DNA from: Epichloe hybrida
Lineage: Eukaryota; Ascomycota; Sordariomycetes; Hypocreales; Clavicipitaceae
Assembly (NCBI GenBank): GCA_019022495.1
Contig: JAFEKR010000059.1
Coordinates: 1 to 64,000 of the forward strand
Length of the DNA stretch: 64,000 nucleotides
Direction of reading: 5' to 3'
In this document: positions 12,490-24,933 of the stretch, piece after piece
How the letters are laid out: each line of letters starts with the position of its first letter
How positions within the stretch are numbered: position 1 is the first letter of the stretch
Notes under the pieces: model-generated
What the model was told of the DNA's origin: nothing
The model's input: only the letters and a program-made list of their open reading frames with translations
Database searches by the model: none
Position numbers and translations under genes: made by a program

Positions 12490-13191
12490 AACTTATTATA
12501 GCTATCGCTTTATTATTAAAAAGAAGAGGCATTTACCTTTAGATTTGCGATATTACGTAAGCTTATACTTAATTGCATATAATGCTAATAAGGCTAATTA
12601 TTATAAGATTACTAAAGTAAATTATATATCTCTTTCTAGAAAGGACTATAATTAAATTAATTAGACCTCTTTATAGGATTATAGAGGCCAGAACCTACTA
12701 GTAGGTAATATACTTCTATTACTATAAGGATAACCTTAATATAATAACCTTAACCTATAATCCCTACTTACTAATTATAGCCCTGAATAATAAGAATCTC
12801 TTTAGTATTATTAGAATACAAACTAATAATACATTAAGCCTAAGTAATAATAACTTCTTCTAAAAAAAAGAGAAAGAGCTCTAGAAGGCTAAATTCATAG
12901 CTAAAGAAAAGCAATGATTAACCACTAAGAATCCCCTTATCTTTAATAGTTATATCTTAACCTAAAACACTAATAATTTATTAATCTTAACCTAGAAGGG
13001 CTAAAGTTAGAAGATTAAGGAAATTAATCCTTAATCCCTAATAGTAAAGTAAGATTATATAGAATAATAAGCCTAAGGGAGCTATATTATAACTATATAT
13101 TAACTAGAAGCTTCCTATAACCTATTAATTATAGCTTAATACTAAGAGCCCTTTACTAAAGATATTATATACCTTAATAAACACCTTAAGT
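12490..13191 (+). pseudogene. Element A polyprotein, segment 2: C-terminal part of RT
   Basis: This resumes element A's frame right after the duplicated CTAAT. A block reading KEKELQKAKFIAKEKQQLT is at 12870-12930. It is followed by NPLIFNSYILT, GQSQKIK and EQQAQGSYI motifs that are typical of the region between RT and RNase H in this fungal Copia-like group. Element C interrupts it at 13197. Stops are TAG/TAA only. Confidence 0.8.
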
Positions 13192-13196
13192 AGTAG

Positions 13197-13403
13197 TGTT
13201 ACGTGGCTAAACTACTTAGCCACCAACAAGAAGGATAAGAACGAGTTTAGCATCATAGGTAGAGGAATTAACTTACTTCTAACATCTAAACCTACCCCTA
13301 AGAGTAGCTTTTATAAGTAAACTTAGCATAACTCACAAACCTACGAATCCATTAGCCCCTCTAACGGATTTAACCTAACAATATGCAAAGCTAGCACGTA
13401 ACA
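13197..13403 (+). repeat. 5' LTR of element C
   Basis: The 207-base LTR runs from TGTTACGTGGC to GCACGTAACA. A short TGTTACGTG/CACGTAACA inverted terminal match is visible. A decayed, inverted relative is at 35362 onward. Confidence 0.9.
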
Positions 13404-16400
13404 AGTGGTAGTAATTAGAGATTCTTTTGTTACATATCTCTAGTAACCTAGATATAATACCTATATGTCTAAAACCAATTGTCTACGGCGTTAATATAGA
13501 GAACTAAATACTTTTAATACTTTCCTAGTTACTAAGAGCAAATTACACCTTGTTTATTAGTTCTAGACTTTTAATAATGTAAATCCGGATTTTAAACATT
13601 AAAAACAAAAACTTATTAGGATTAGTAATTAGAAGGACTTATACAAACTTACACACTACAAATTCAATAATAGAATTATAAGGAGATAAGAACAGCTAAT
13701 ATCTCAGGAGCCACCTATCCACTAGAATCTAATTAATACGCAAACTATATGTATTATTTAGAATTAAGTTAGGAACTACATCTCCAAGGCTAAATCTAAA
13801 GGATTCCTTAATAATTTTACTAAATTAAAAGGAAGCAAAGCTTTAGGGTAATAATCTAAAAGCATTACTAGTATTACTAATAGTAATACTATAACTAGAA
13901 CTAAAAGGAGCATAAAGATAGGCAAAATCAATAAAGAAAAGGGGATCGTAAACTACCCTAAAAACAACACTACTAGTCTAAGCATGATAGAGACAGGCAA
14001 AATTAATAAAGGAAAGGGAATCGCAAACTACCCTAAAAACAATACCACTAGACTAAGCATAGAACCCCCTAGCCCTCTAACTAAGCTAAATCTACAGAAT
14101 CCACAGCTAGAACCTTTAGGAAATGTATTAAAACTAGGAGAAACACACGCTAGGGTAAATAAATATAATACCACATAGCTCTTATAGGGAATAATAGAGC
14201 AGTAATAGGCTATGTAATAAGCTATGTTAAGCTAGGTAGTAGATAGAATAGACTATCTAGTATTAAGATTAACATCTAAAATCAGAGGTTCGCAGAGTAC
14301 TACTACCTTAGCAGGTTTAATACTATTAGCATAGAATCCTACGCAAAGGATAGTATATCCACTAAGTAACTAGGGTTAACACAATAGTTACTTAGGTACT
14401 TAGTCTAGACTAGTAGCATAACTAATAATACTACTATACTAGCTAGGAATCTAACAGTAGCAGTTAAATCCATATAATCCGCCATAGCTAACCCTATATC
14501 AACCAGACTAGGGATAGCATATCAATCCTAGTTATTAAGGAAGAGCAGATCTAGCGTTAAATTAAGACTAGTATAATTAATAAACAGAGGCAACGGAATA
14601 AAATGCAGATTTAACATAGAAAATCACGGATATAGGACATTTTAAGCCTTATAATAAACTAGAAGAAGCTAGTACTAACCTTATTACTTACAATAGGAAA
14701 CAGACTATCTTTTATAATGTTAAATTATAGGTCTAGGCTATTAAAGTCTACTTATATTATGCTAACCCTAGCTAACAAGATATTATCTAAAAGAAGATCT
14801 AGACGCTATTCCAAGGAGACGCAATAGTATAGTACAAACAACATCTTAATGCAAACAAATAAGCTACCATATTCAACAATATATTATTAGTATTTACCGT
14901 GGTATAGAAGGAATTTAGCATTTAAGTGTAGGATATAATAGCGTAGCTTAATAAGGCAAAGTACACTACAGAAGATATCCTTAATAAAGTATCTTTTTAT
15001 AAATTCATATTAAAAAATTTCTAATATATAAGAGCTAATAGCAAAATAACTAACTATTAGCTCCTAATATATTTACGCCTTAAGCTCTATCTAGGATTAT
15101 AACAGATATATCTAATGCTAACTCACAAGGATACAAGATTAGCATATATTACCATAGTAAATAATAAGAGACATAACTTATATAATCACCTATATAGTAA
15201 AGGATAAGAAAAAGGCAAAAAGAGTAAAGGAAAGCTTAAAGTCTATTTTAATATAGATAAATCCAATAGTAAGTCAGAAGATAATAAAAATAAGATACAA
15301 GCTAACTAGAATAGGCTAATAAATACGTAATTCTAGCCTAGAAATCTATAATACTAATAGGATAATAGGAACTAGTAAGGATCCTTAGGATTTTTCTAAC
15401 CTAGGCTATATTAGCAAAATTAACTTACTAAAGGGCAAAACTAGAGGCCTTAGTAAAATAAAACTCAAGAGAATTAAGGGAAGTAACCTAGTTTTAACTA
15501 AAGCTAGTAAGAAAGGGCATAAGATTAACTAGAAGAATAACATTCTTAAAGCCAAGGACCTTTAGGCACTAGAGGCTAATAGCAACCTAGGTATTATTAA
15601 CACTAGGAAAAACCGCCCACTAAGGAAAAGAAGTATACCTATATTATAGTATATAATAATAATTCTAATGCATAATAGCATAAAACCTATCTCTAGGAAT
15701 GCGGTTACTATATAGCTAAGGAAGGAGAGGTCTTTAATAAGAAGAATAATAAATCTAGAATATAGGAATCTAACTTTATTAAAACTTATTTTATAGAAAA
15801 TAGCGGCAAAGAAGTAGATATAGTAATTACTAAAACAGAAGTAATTAAACCAAAACAACTCACACCTAGATAAGTAATCAAAGCCATTACAAGACCTTAG
15901 GAGGTTAAATATAATAGGAAAAGAGCAAATATATATTTAAAAATTCCTCTAAAATTTAATAATAAAGGTAAGAATTATCAAATTTACCTTAACACTAGGA
16001 TATTATTAATATTAGCGGATAAGGCATGGTTATAGTAAAACAGGTTAAATATAAAATAGAGAACATAGGAACTAAAGCTAGTATCTAGAGTGTAATCTTC
16101 CTTTTTCATTACTAAAACAGCTATATTTAATTTTTATCTCCTAGGAGTAGTGTGTGGAATAGAAATCGCTAGATATTTCATAGTTACGGCGGATATAATA
16201 CTAAATCTAGGCCCTAAACTACTACTTAGAATAAACTTTCTCTATAAGTACAAAGCAAAAATCAATTTTATACGTCCTAGAGTAGTTTTTAGGTTAGTTT
16301 ATAATATAATAGTGGAAGTAGAAATATTCTAACTAACAAGCAAAGTTCCACACTAATAGGTTATTACAGCTTATATAGTAATAATTCCACTAAAGACATA

Positions 16401-19400
16401 GTTAACTATAGTAGTTAGTTAGAAGGAGGCATAGGAGAACTAAGAGATAAGCATGTACTACGTATAATTATATTTAAAGTTTTTTCCTAATATATTAATC
16501 GCTAGATCTAGCTAGAAACAGATAGTAGCGTATAACCTAACAGATAAAACTATTACTATTAGCAAACATTAGAAGGTTACACGTCTAGTGGCGGCAAGTA
16601 AGGTTAACGCTAATTATCTAGTTGATAATCCTTTTGCATATCATACCTATTTTAGTAAGGATATTACAGAGACTATAGGAGAAGAGAATAAGAAGGAGAA
16701 TAAGTTAGATAAAGAAAATAATAAGTTTAATCTAAAAAAGGTTAACGTAGGAGTACTATCTTACGGAATCTCATGCCTAGAGGAGATCCCGTATGTTATT
16801 AATTACTTTAGAGTACGAGTTACTAATATTAACTAGGACGTAGCAAGTAAGTTTATTAAATTAATAGACAAATATAATGTTTATTAAGACAGAGGTATTA
16901 TGCCTATGCCTAAGGACTAGAAAATAAGAATTAACCTTATTAAGGGATAGCAATATTAAATAAGGCTAATTAGACCTTACTAATTAGGGGGCCAGGACGC
17001 AAGCAAACTTAATAAAGTACATAACAAATTACACTTAAAGGGTAAGATATTATATTTAGATAAACTAGCGGCTATAGCGTACCTAGTATTCATAGTGTGG
17101 CATAAAACTAGCTAGGAAAAGAAAGGAAGGGTAGTAATTAATATAAGGCTACTTAATAACATAGTAATGCCAGATATATACCCTTTACTAGACTAAAGTG
17201 ACATTATAAACAACACACATAGTAAGAAGGTTTTCTTACTTTTTAATAGAACAGGATTTTTCTATTAGTTACTAATTAGGAGGGACTATTAAGCTCGTAT
17301 AGTGGTTATATTAAATCGAGGCCTCAAGGCGTCAAATGTGGCACTAATAGGATTCAAGAATTCCCTTACTTTTACCTAAAGGTTTATAGACTAACTTTTC
17401 CAAAAGTATAAGCATTTCGTTCGAGTTTACATTAATAACATTATTGTTTTTTCGGACAACATCGAGAATTATTTAAATCATCTTAGTATCATGCTTAAGA
17501 TCCTTAAAGAAAGTAGGATAATGATTGTAGTAAAGAAATCGTTTATTAGCTACCCTACCATCTAGTTGCTAGGTTTCATTATTAATAGTAATAGAATTAC
17601 TAATACTAATAACAAACTTAAAGCATTTCAAAAAATGATTTTCCCAAGCAATCTATTAAGCCTTAAAACCTTTATTAGGATAGCTGGATTCCTTTGTAAT
17701 AGGATCCTATGGTTTAATATATAAATTCAACTATTACAGGAGCAAAAGACTACGCTATTAAGAGAGTTCTATAAAAAGAATAAGAAAATCACTAGTATTT
17801 TAAAACTAGTATAGAAACAAAAGACATAATAGAAAACGTTTTTGCTAACAGCAGACAAGAAAAAGGCTTTCAAAGATATTAAAGCATTCCTAAGCAAGAA
17901 ACAAATATTATAGCACTATAACCCAAAGAAACCGCTTTTCCTTAAAATTAACGCATGTAAGGAAGGATTTAGCCTATATACCTTCTAATTATAAGATAAA
18001 TAGGATAGTTAAAGCATCCCTAGGAAAGACATCAAGAATAACGGGATTCGGCTAATCTTATTCCTCTCTAGGGCAATATCACGTGCTAAGAAACGGTATG
18101 GTTTAATAGAAGTAAAGATAGCCGTAATCGCATAGAGCGTTAGGAAACTCTAAAAAATAGTTTAATCTAACAGTGTAGTGGTTAATATATTAACTAACCA
18201 TTCTCTAGCCAAGGGCATCATTAAATATACCTTACTATTAACAATAGATCTAGACAAGGCTAATCTAAAACTAGCAAAAGTCACGAATTAATTATTATAA
18301 TTTAATCTTAGGGTAACGCACATGCTAGGAACGTTAAATGTTATCCTAGATACGCTTTCTAGGCTACTAGTAAAGGTAACCTATAGAGAGATAGCATAGA
18401 AAAGTCAATATAATAAATTAGAGGCAAGTGTGCATTTCATAAGTAAGGAATACATCACAATAGCAATTATAGATAACAAACTCAAGGCTAGAATTATATT
18501 AGGATACTAGCTAGACTAAAAATTTAGCTAAATTATCTTAGCTATAAAAGCCTATTAGGAAAGGCAAGTAGTAAGGGATACTAGAGTTAAACTAAGAATT
18601 CCTTTATATAAATAGGATTTGCGTAAAGATAGTCTGCTATACTACTATAGCAGGGATAGATTTTTCTAGCTTTATATTCTAATAACTAAGGTTAAATCTA
18701 TCTTACATCTAGTACACAATAACTAACACCATTTCGGAATTACTAGAATAGTAGTAGAGTTATAATTAGTCTATTTTCCACGTATAAGCTAGTAAATTCG
18801 TAAGTACATTACTTATTATACAGTGTGTTAGGAAAACGCTATTAATTAGTTAAAACCGCCTAGGGAGTTATAACTATTATAGTTAAAGCTAACACCTTTT
18901 TATATAATTTTACTTAATTTTATAATAGATATACTAGAAGTATTAGCCACGAACACTATGTAGCAAATAGAGGGGTATACTATATATAATTCACTATACC
19001 TAGTAAATTATTTATTTAGTAAGAGAACTCTTCTAATACTAGGGTATACTATATATCCAGTAGAAATTTAGGTAAAACTACTTCTCCGTGCCTTATATAT
19101 TATAGACTAAGGATTACTAAGATAAATTATTAGTAATAAAGACCTAAAGTTCATATCTAACATATAGAGGGAGATATTTAGGCGTGTAGGAGTTAAACTC
19201 CTTATAGGCATAGTATATTACCCTTAGATAGATAGAACCACGGAAAGGAAAAATCAGACAGTAATAATTACAATATAATATCATATAGTAATGGACCCAG
19301 ATACAACATAGACATCGTTACTACTAGCACTATAGCATTAGCTAAATAACACTATAGCTATAGGCATAGGGTAGGCTCCTAACAAGCTACTATACGGTTT

Positions 19401-20140
19401 CTATCTGCTAAGTATTATTAATTTACTCTCTCTAAATAACGCAACTAACACTAGATCTAACGCAAATAACATTGCGGTACTACGAAAATTATACTAGCAT
19501 AAGGCCTAATTAGCAATTACAATAGCAGCTGCGCTTGCCAAAATTCAATATAATAATTGCCATAAACCAGTTAATATTAACGAAGGAGACATAGTATATC
19601 TACAACTACACAAGGGATATAAATTACCTAGCAAACTAAAGAAGAAATAGTCCCTATAAAGGGTAGGGCTATATAAGGTATTAGAAAAAGTAAATCCCTT
19701 AGTATATTAATTAGATTTCCCTCTAAATTCGCGTGTGCATCCAGTAGTATTAGCTATGTAGATTTAGAAGCTAGCCTAAGGAAAAGACCTATTTAAGAGA
19801 GAAGAGGTAGCTCCTTCGCTAATTACATTTAATAATTCGCAGGAAGCAAACCATTAGGAAATTAAGAGAATTTATAGCTATTAGATTAAGATTTTTAAGT
19901 AAACTAAAATATTAAGAATTAAATTCCTTGTTAGATAGAAGGGCTACGCTACTAAGGATAACTAATAGATTATAGAAAATAAAATAAGAATTAATATAGC
20001 GGATATAGTAAAGAATTATCTTAAGAAGAACCTAATTAATTAGGCAAGGGAGTATGTAAAGAAAGGCCTTAAACCTCCTATAGAATAATAATATTAGAGG
20101 AAAGGTGTAATAACAAGGGGCGAATTCAAGGCGTTAGCAT
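13404..20140 (+). pseudogene. Element C Gag-Pol with chromodomain, inactivated
   Basis: Identified blocks from 13984 to 19930 all read in one frame. The Gag part contains a duplicated 74-bp unit (13908-14055) and a basic C-terminus near 15170-15260. The retroviral-type protease lies at about 15960-16330. The RT core is at 17080-17700, with FFYQLLIRRDYQ near 17257. The catalytic YVDD box reads YINN near 17430 (two Asp to Asn changes). RNase H lies near 17840-18350. The integrase spans 18800-19400, with the YPQIDRTTER motif near 19220. The chromodomain is at 19910-20000 (RIKFLVRQKGY, family RYLVRWKGY). Breaks are TAG/TAA/TGA point stops. The Gypsy order RT-RH-INT and the chromodomain place it in the chromoviruses. 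Confidence 0.88.
13908..14055 (+). repeat. Two tandem copies of a 74-bp unit in element C gag
   Basis: Units begin AGCATAAAGATAGGCAAAAT (13908) and AGCATGATAGAGACAGGCAA (13982). Each continues with AATAAAG, ATCG and AAACTACCCTAAAAACAA blocks. They lie in the Gag frame, and the second unit includes a surviving 64-codon open stretch at 13984-14178. This may be a partial domain duplication or a replication slip. Confidence 0.8.
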
Positions 20141-20540
20141 AGAATTATCACATCCTCTTATATATATTATTTATTACATTAGCTAAGGGTAACCCACTTA
20201 ACCTACATCCTATAATATCTCATAATACCTTCATATTCCTAGCGTAGCTAGATCTAGTACGCGCGCACGTAATTTCATTTAACGTTAATATTTCCTATTA
20301 CCTTATAAAGCTATTTAATAACTATATAGTTGCATTTTCTTAACTCTTGCATTCTTTACACCTTATAATAACCCCTAATACCTACGTAAACTTAGTGTAG
20401 TTAGATTTAGTACTTACGTAGTTATATTCTTTAAATTATTATATTTTCTATATTTTATAATAACCCTAATACCTATGTAAACTTAGCGTAGTAGGATTTA
20501 GCATAAGCGCATATAATCTTATAAAGCTTTCTTTTACTAT
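20141..20540 (+). other. Spacer between Gag-Pol and the second ORF of element C
   Basis: The spacer is AT-rich with repeated short blocks: CCCCTAATACCTACGTAAACTTAGTGTAG (20375-20400) recurs as CCCTAATACCTATGTAAACTTAGCG (20463-20487). No gene is seen. It could hold the promoter of the second ORF, but no clear signal is visible. Confidence 0.5.
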
Positions 20541-23483
20541 ATAGCTAAGGTACGTAAATTTAGTAATATAAGAAGAATAGAGTTTTATAAGCTATTAGAA
20601 GTAGAAGAGTGTTATCTAGAGGAGATAAAGAAGTGTAATAGTTATAAGAGGTTTTATATAATATATAGAAACGCTCTCTCTAAGCTTAAATATAAAGCTT
20701 ATGTAATTAATTATAACCTATGCTATCACCTAGGTAGAAGACTAGACTTTATTCTATTTAATAATAAGTTAGATATATATAACTAAACGATTTATAAGCA
20801 AATACATACGGTGCACCTATATATTCAGTGCCTAGCTTTAATACGCTAAAATTAAATAGTTAGAGAATTAGTATATATAGATTTAGCATAACACTTAGTT
20901 ATTTCCTATAAAGAAAAGGTAGCATATAAATAATAGGCAGACAACCTTCTACGCAAATTAGGCATAGCAGTTGTTTTTAAAGGACTAAAGTGATTACACT
21001 ATGTGTTAAAGTTAGTACTAGAATTTTACTAATTTTAAGAGTTTATAAATCCGCTAAAGCAAATTATAATTTTACACTAATAATAGTATCTAGCAGGCTT
21101 AATAATAGTATAAGACAAATTAAATAAGCTATCATAGGTAGCTATAGGTAGCGTGGAAGACATCAAAGCTATTACTACTACTATCAAAAAGGTAGCTAGA
21201 ACAAAGCCCTTATTATAAGATATAGATAGAAAAAACAACAGCAGTAAAGATTACCTAGCTATAGCGCTAGATTCAGAGGTAAAAAGACAAGAAAGTAATC
21301 AGGTATTATAGCAACTACTAGAAGATAATTAGGAATAAATTTAGAAATAAGCATAGTAAGCTCTAAGTAAAGTAGCTTAAAAGAATAATAAACTTATCCA
21401 CATAACTAAGGAAAATAATAGTAGTAAAGAGAAAGTTAATTACTAGGATAGTAATAAGAGTGGTAATAACACCAAGAAAATTAACCTTACTTAATTAAGC
21501 AACAAGAACGCTAAATGTAAAGTTAACAGTAATAATAATAAAGGATCTAAACCTAAAACTAGAGCTAGTAGTAACAGAGAATCTAACTTTATAAGGTCTA
21601 AGGGCAAGGAAAAAGAACTTAAGACTAAATTTAAAGATAAACTTAATAATATACTTGCTAAATACCTTATTATACTATTATAGGTACACAAGCAAATTAG
21701 AAAACTTAATTTTTAATTGCTATTCGCTAGATTTAGAAAACTAGGATCTAGATCAGAGAATTACCTACTAATACTAAAGATTAGATTAGCAGTGGGTAAA
21801 AGAGTAATAAAGGAATTTAACGCTAAATATAAAGGAAGAGACATTAAATTAATTAACTTTAGTAGCTTTAGGCACACTATAGTAGGCCAGAAGGTAAGCG
21901 TATAGGATATTCGCTATGTAATATAGGCTTATACTTATAAATTCGCCTTAAATAGTGCTACTATAGTAGCTAATAGATTAGAGGTAAATTTAAGGGATGC
22001 CTACTTTACATTATAGTAGAATATAGTAATCTAGATCTTTGCTATTTTTAACAAATAATAGGCCGCTTTAAGCGTATAATAGCAGGTAGCATAATAAGTA
22101 GGGAAACTAGCGTATTAATTAACAGCGAATCTAACGAAGTGTAGAGCAACTAGATAAGCAAAGAATTAGGTAAAAACAGTAGCAGCAGCTTATTACAATA
22201 GTATTATAGTTAAACGTAGCCACTAATATACTACCTATAATAGTATAGCATTACTTCTACCATAAGCAAACCTACTAGCTTTAAGATTCGTAGATAAATA
22301 TAGAGGGGTGAATAGCATAATCACAGGAGGACTCGCTAGTATTAGAAGGACAGATCTGCTTTGTATTAAGACGAGGAGGACGTTAGTAATAATCAAATTA
22401 GCCGAATTCTAATAGAATAAAGAAAGAAATAAGGAGTATAAGATAAGCAAAATCAACGATTTAATTAATAAGATTAATAAGATAGACACTAAATTTAAAG
22501 CGGTAGAAAACCTTATAAAAGACGCAAATAAAGATATTAACAAATATAAGACTAAAGTAGTAAAACTAGAGGAAGTAGCAAAGAAGAATATAATATTAAT
22601 AACCAAAAAGTTCATCTAGGTATTAGAGATACTAAAGGACTAAAAAGGAAGAATCCTAAGCTTAGAATTAGGTGAAATATTAAAGGAATTTCATAATTAG
22701 GTTATCAATCTAAAGCGTAATATAATTAATAAAAAAGAGCATAAGAAAAAGATAGTAAAGTTAGCAGCTATAGTAATAGAACTACAGGACAGGATTAATC
22801 TTTAAGTAACATCTATTAACAAGCTCTTACTAGAGTAAAAGAAGCTTAAAGAAAATATAAAAACAGTAAAATCAGTTACTACAAAACCAATTTTAACGGT
22901 CTTAAGTCTAGCGGAATCTAAACCACAAACACTAAAGAAAAGTATTATAAAGCCGCGGTCCGTAATAGCTACGCTAGAAACGGCAGATAAGCGCACTAAA
23001 TTAGCTAGGGTATAAGTATAAAAGGACACTCTAGCGCTAGAAACACCACACGGAAAGTTATAAACACTAGAATTAGCTAATAAAGTTAAATTAACAGATA
23101 AGTAAGCGTATATAAACACTCTAGTGCTAGAAACGCTAATAAAGAGATAGAGACTAACTAAAAAATTAGAACTAAAGCTAAAAGCAGCTTAAGCAGTTTT
23201 ATATCTAGCAATACTACATATATAGGTGGATAAGCTAGCGAATAAAAATATAACTAAGGAAGATAAATTTACGGGGTTACTAGACTAACTTAATAAATAT
23301 AAAGAAAGGGGCGTTTTTATTTAATAATAAGGAAAACTTAAGCGTAATTATAGAAGGCAAAAAGGACATTAGAGCAAAGGAATTTAGTAGGTAAAGGAAA
23401 AAAAAGAATAATTTAGAAAAAAGGGATAAGAACATAGAGCGAAAAGGAATAAGTGGTTATAGAATCAAGAATTCATCATTTAA
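20541..23483 (+). pseudogene. Second long ORF downstream of pol in element C, unknown product
   Basis: This frame differs from that of Gag-Pol. It runs from a likely former start codon (ATA at 20541, AKVRKFSNIRR context) to TAA at 23481-23483, about 980 codons, broken only by TAG, TAA and TGA where CAG, CAA or CGA would be expected. Visible content: an N-terminal part with LEVEECYLEEIKKCN (20595-20640); a Lys/Asn/Ser-rich low-complexity stretch (21420-21640); an open piece at 21717-21905 (FRKLGSRSENYLLILKIR); and a coiled-coil-like stretch at 22440-22620 (KINDLINKINKIDTKFKAVE). The last third is Lys- and Leu-rich. No zinc knuckle, protease, signal peptide or transmembrane run was seen. It is not recognised. 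It could be an element-specific extra ORF or a captured host gene. Confidence 0.65.
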
Positions 23484-23679
23484 CATAACAATTCCAATTA
23501 ACATTATCCAAGAAGTATAGTAGTTACGCATTTAGTAATAAACATAATAAATTTGCTTTCCTTTGTTTTCACTTCTATTACTAGGAGAAAATTATTTTGC
23601 TTTATTACAAATACCAAATTAGACTAGGATTTAGCTAGTTACAACTAGGACAGTCATCTTTTAAGGCGCGCCTAGCACT

Positions 23680-23886
23680 TATTACGTAGCAAAACTACTT
23701 AGCCACTAATAAGAAGGATAAGAACAAGTTTAGCATCATAGGTAAAGGAATTAACTTACTTCTAATATCTAAACCTACCCCTAAGAGTAGCTTTTATAAG
23801 TAAACTTAGCATAACTCACAAACCTACGAATCCGTTAGCCCCTCTGACGGATTCGACCCAACAACGTGCAAAGCCAGCACGTAACA
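23680..23886 (+). repeat. 3' LTR of element C
   Basis: The 207 bases match the 5' LTR in length. The first bases are TATTACGTAGC (the 5' LTR has TGTTACGTGGC) and the end is GCACGTAACA. This copy keeps more CpG in its right half than the 5' copy does. Confidence 0.9.
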
Positions 23887-23891
23887 AGTAG

Positions 23892-24667
23892 ATTAAGAAT
23901 TAGTAACATAGACTATAATATATCCCTTTAGTTCTTAAGGAGGCAAAGCTCTTTATGTTTATAAATAGATTACTTGCTAATAACAAGGATTTAAGCTTAT
24001 AGATTAAATACGTAATTATGATTAGTAATGAGATAATGTAAGATAATAATACCTTTATTATAAAAGGTAATATTATTACGTATAGCTTAATAAAGAGCAA
24101 GAGAGTTACTTATAGCGCGCTTACCTCTGAATTATATAGTATGGTTCAAGGCGTAAATATTGCTTACGTGATTTCTATAACTCTACATTAGATTACGAAT
24201 TAATTAAAGATGCCTTAAATTCCTATGATTTTTTATACTAACTCTTTTTTATTATATAAATACCTTATAAAGCTAGGAACTATAAAGGAGAAGAGACTAA
24301 TAATTAATATTATAGCTCTTTATTAATTATATAAGAGGCATAAGATCTATAAAGTTAGGTAAATTAATAGTAATAATAATCCGGCGGATATAATAATAAA
24401 AGCATTACTAAATTTATTACTTTCCTCTTTAATTAATTTAAATAAATTAATAATTTATATTAAAGAATAGGTAAAGAGACTTATAATATTAGGGGATAAG
24501 AGCTTAGGTAAGGACTAATAGATTAATTTAATTAACTAATACTATAATAGCTAATTAGAGTAGCGGATTCCTATAAAGGGATTCACTTATATACACTTTC
24601 CTTTAATTTACTTTTTATTACGTTTTTAAGCTCTTTAGCCACAAAGGAAAAAAAGAGAGACTACTAG
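23892..24667 (+). pseudogene. Element A polyprotein, segment 3: RNase H and 3' end
   Basis: This resumes element A's frame just after the duplicated AGTAG. An RNase H of the fungal Copia-like type is readable: AKLFMFINRLLANNKDLS near 23943-24000 (family FVDGSFANNKDLS), KSKRVTYSALTSELYSMV at 24090-24145, and NSNNNPADIIIKA near 24370. The catalytic Asp of the first motif reads Asn. A purine tract (AAAGGAAAAAAAGAGAGA, about 24642-24659) stands just before the LTR. Confidence 0.85.
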
Positions 24668-24928
24668 TGTTAAATCCTTCGGATCTTTATTAGTTTAATT
24701 ATAGCTAAAGACTAGACTAAATTATAGGTCTAGCGCAATATATGTAATATAATTAGCTGTATTAATTTGCCACCCCCTCTTTTGCCTTAGTCACGGATTT
24801 CGCTTACTTTTCCAGCATCTAGACTTTCCCTCTCTTCTCCCTCTTTCCTAGCTAACTATCAAACTATTATCGACTTTAATTATACGGGATTCCCCTATTA
24901 CCTGCGCAGGACCTTGGTGTAACCAACA
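24668..24928 (+). repeat. 3' LTR of element A
   Basis: The 261 bases start TGTTAAATCC and end GTAACCAACA, followed by target duplication TTTTT. The right half keeps CpG and CA pairs that have decayed in the 5' LTR. Confidence 0.92.
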
Positions 24929-24933
24929 TTTTT

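Larger units (their letters stand above)
13197..23886 (+). mobile_element. Element C: 10.7-kb Ty3/Gypsy chromovirus inserted in element A
   Basis: LTRs of 207 bases (13197-13403, 23680-23886) are flanked by AGTAG on both sides (13192-13196, 23887-23891). The 5' LTR starts TGTTACGTGG and the 3' LTR start has decayed to TATTACGTAG; both end in CACGTAACA. The first interior frame gives Gag, protease, RT, RNase H, integrase and chromodomain. A second long frame follows at 20541-23483. At 10.7 kb it is larger than a plain Gypsy element (5-7 kb) because of this extra 3' region. Confidence 0.93.
383..24928 (+). mobile_element. Element A: Copia-like LTR retrotransposon split by two nested elements
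   Basis: LTRs of 258 and 261 bases begin TGTTAAATCC and end with TAACTAACA or TAACCAACA. They are flanked by TTTTT on both sides (378-382 and 24929-24933), which marks one insertion. The interior is interrupted at 5371-12484 by element B and at 13197-23886 by element C, each with its own 5-bp duplication. Without them A is about 6.7 kb. The three interior segments (about 1350-5370, 12490-13191, 23892-24560) read in the same frame. They show, in order, Gag, aspartic protease, integrase, reverse transcriptase and RNase H, the Copia order. A is the oldest and most RIP-decayed element of the stack. Assignment to the fungal Copia-like group with the PDTGA-type protease comes from recognised motifs, not a search. 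Confidence 0.9.

Noticed and set aside
12413..12655. An 80-codon open stretch across the end of element B
   Set aside because: It joins LTR sequence to element A coding remnants across the insertion junction by chance and is not a real fusion gene.
15562..15858. A 98-codon hydrophobic minus-strand open stretch that looks like a membrane protein
   Set aside because: It is antisense to element C Gag-Pol. AT-rich decay makes Phe/Ile/Tyr/Leu-rich antisense frames common here.
21491..23119. Minus-strand open stretches at 21491, 22409 and 22802 with transmembrane-like composition
   Set aside because: They are antisense to the second ORF of element C. Their hydrophobicity reflects T-rich antisense codons.
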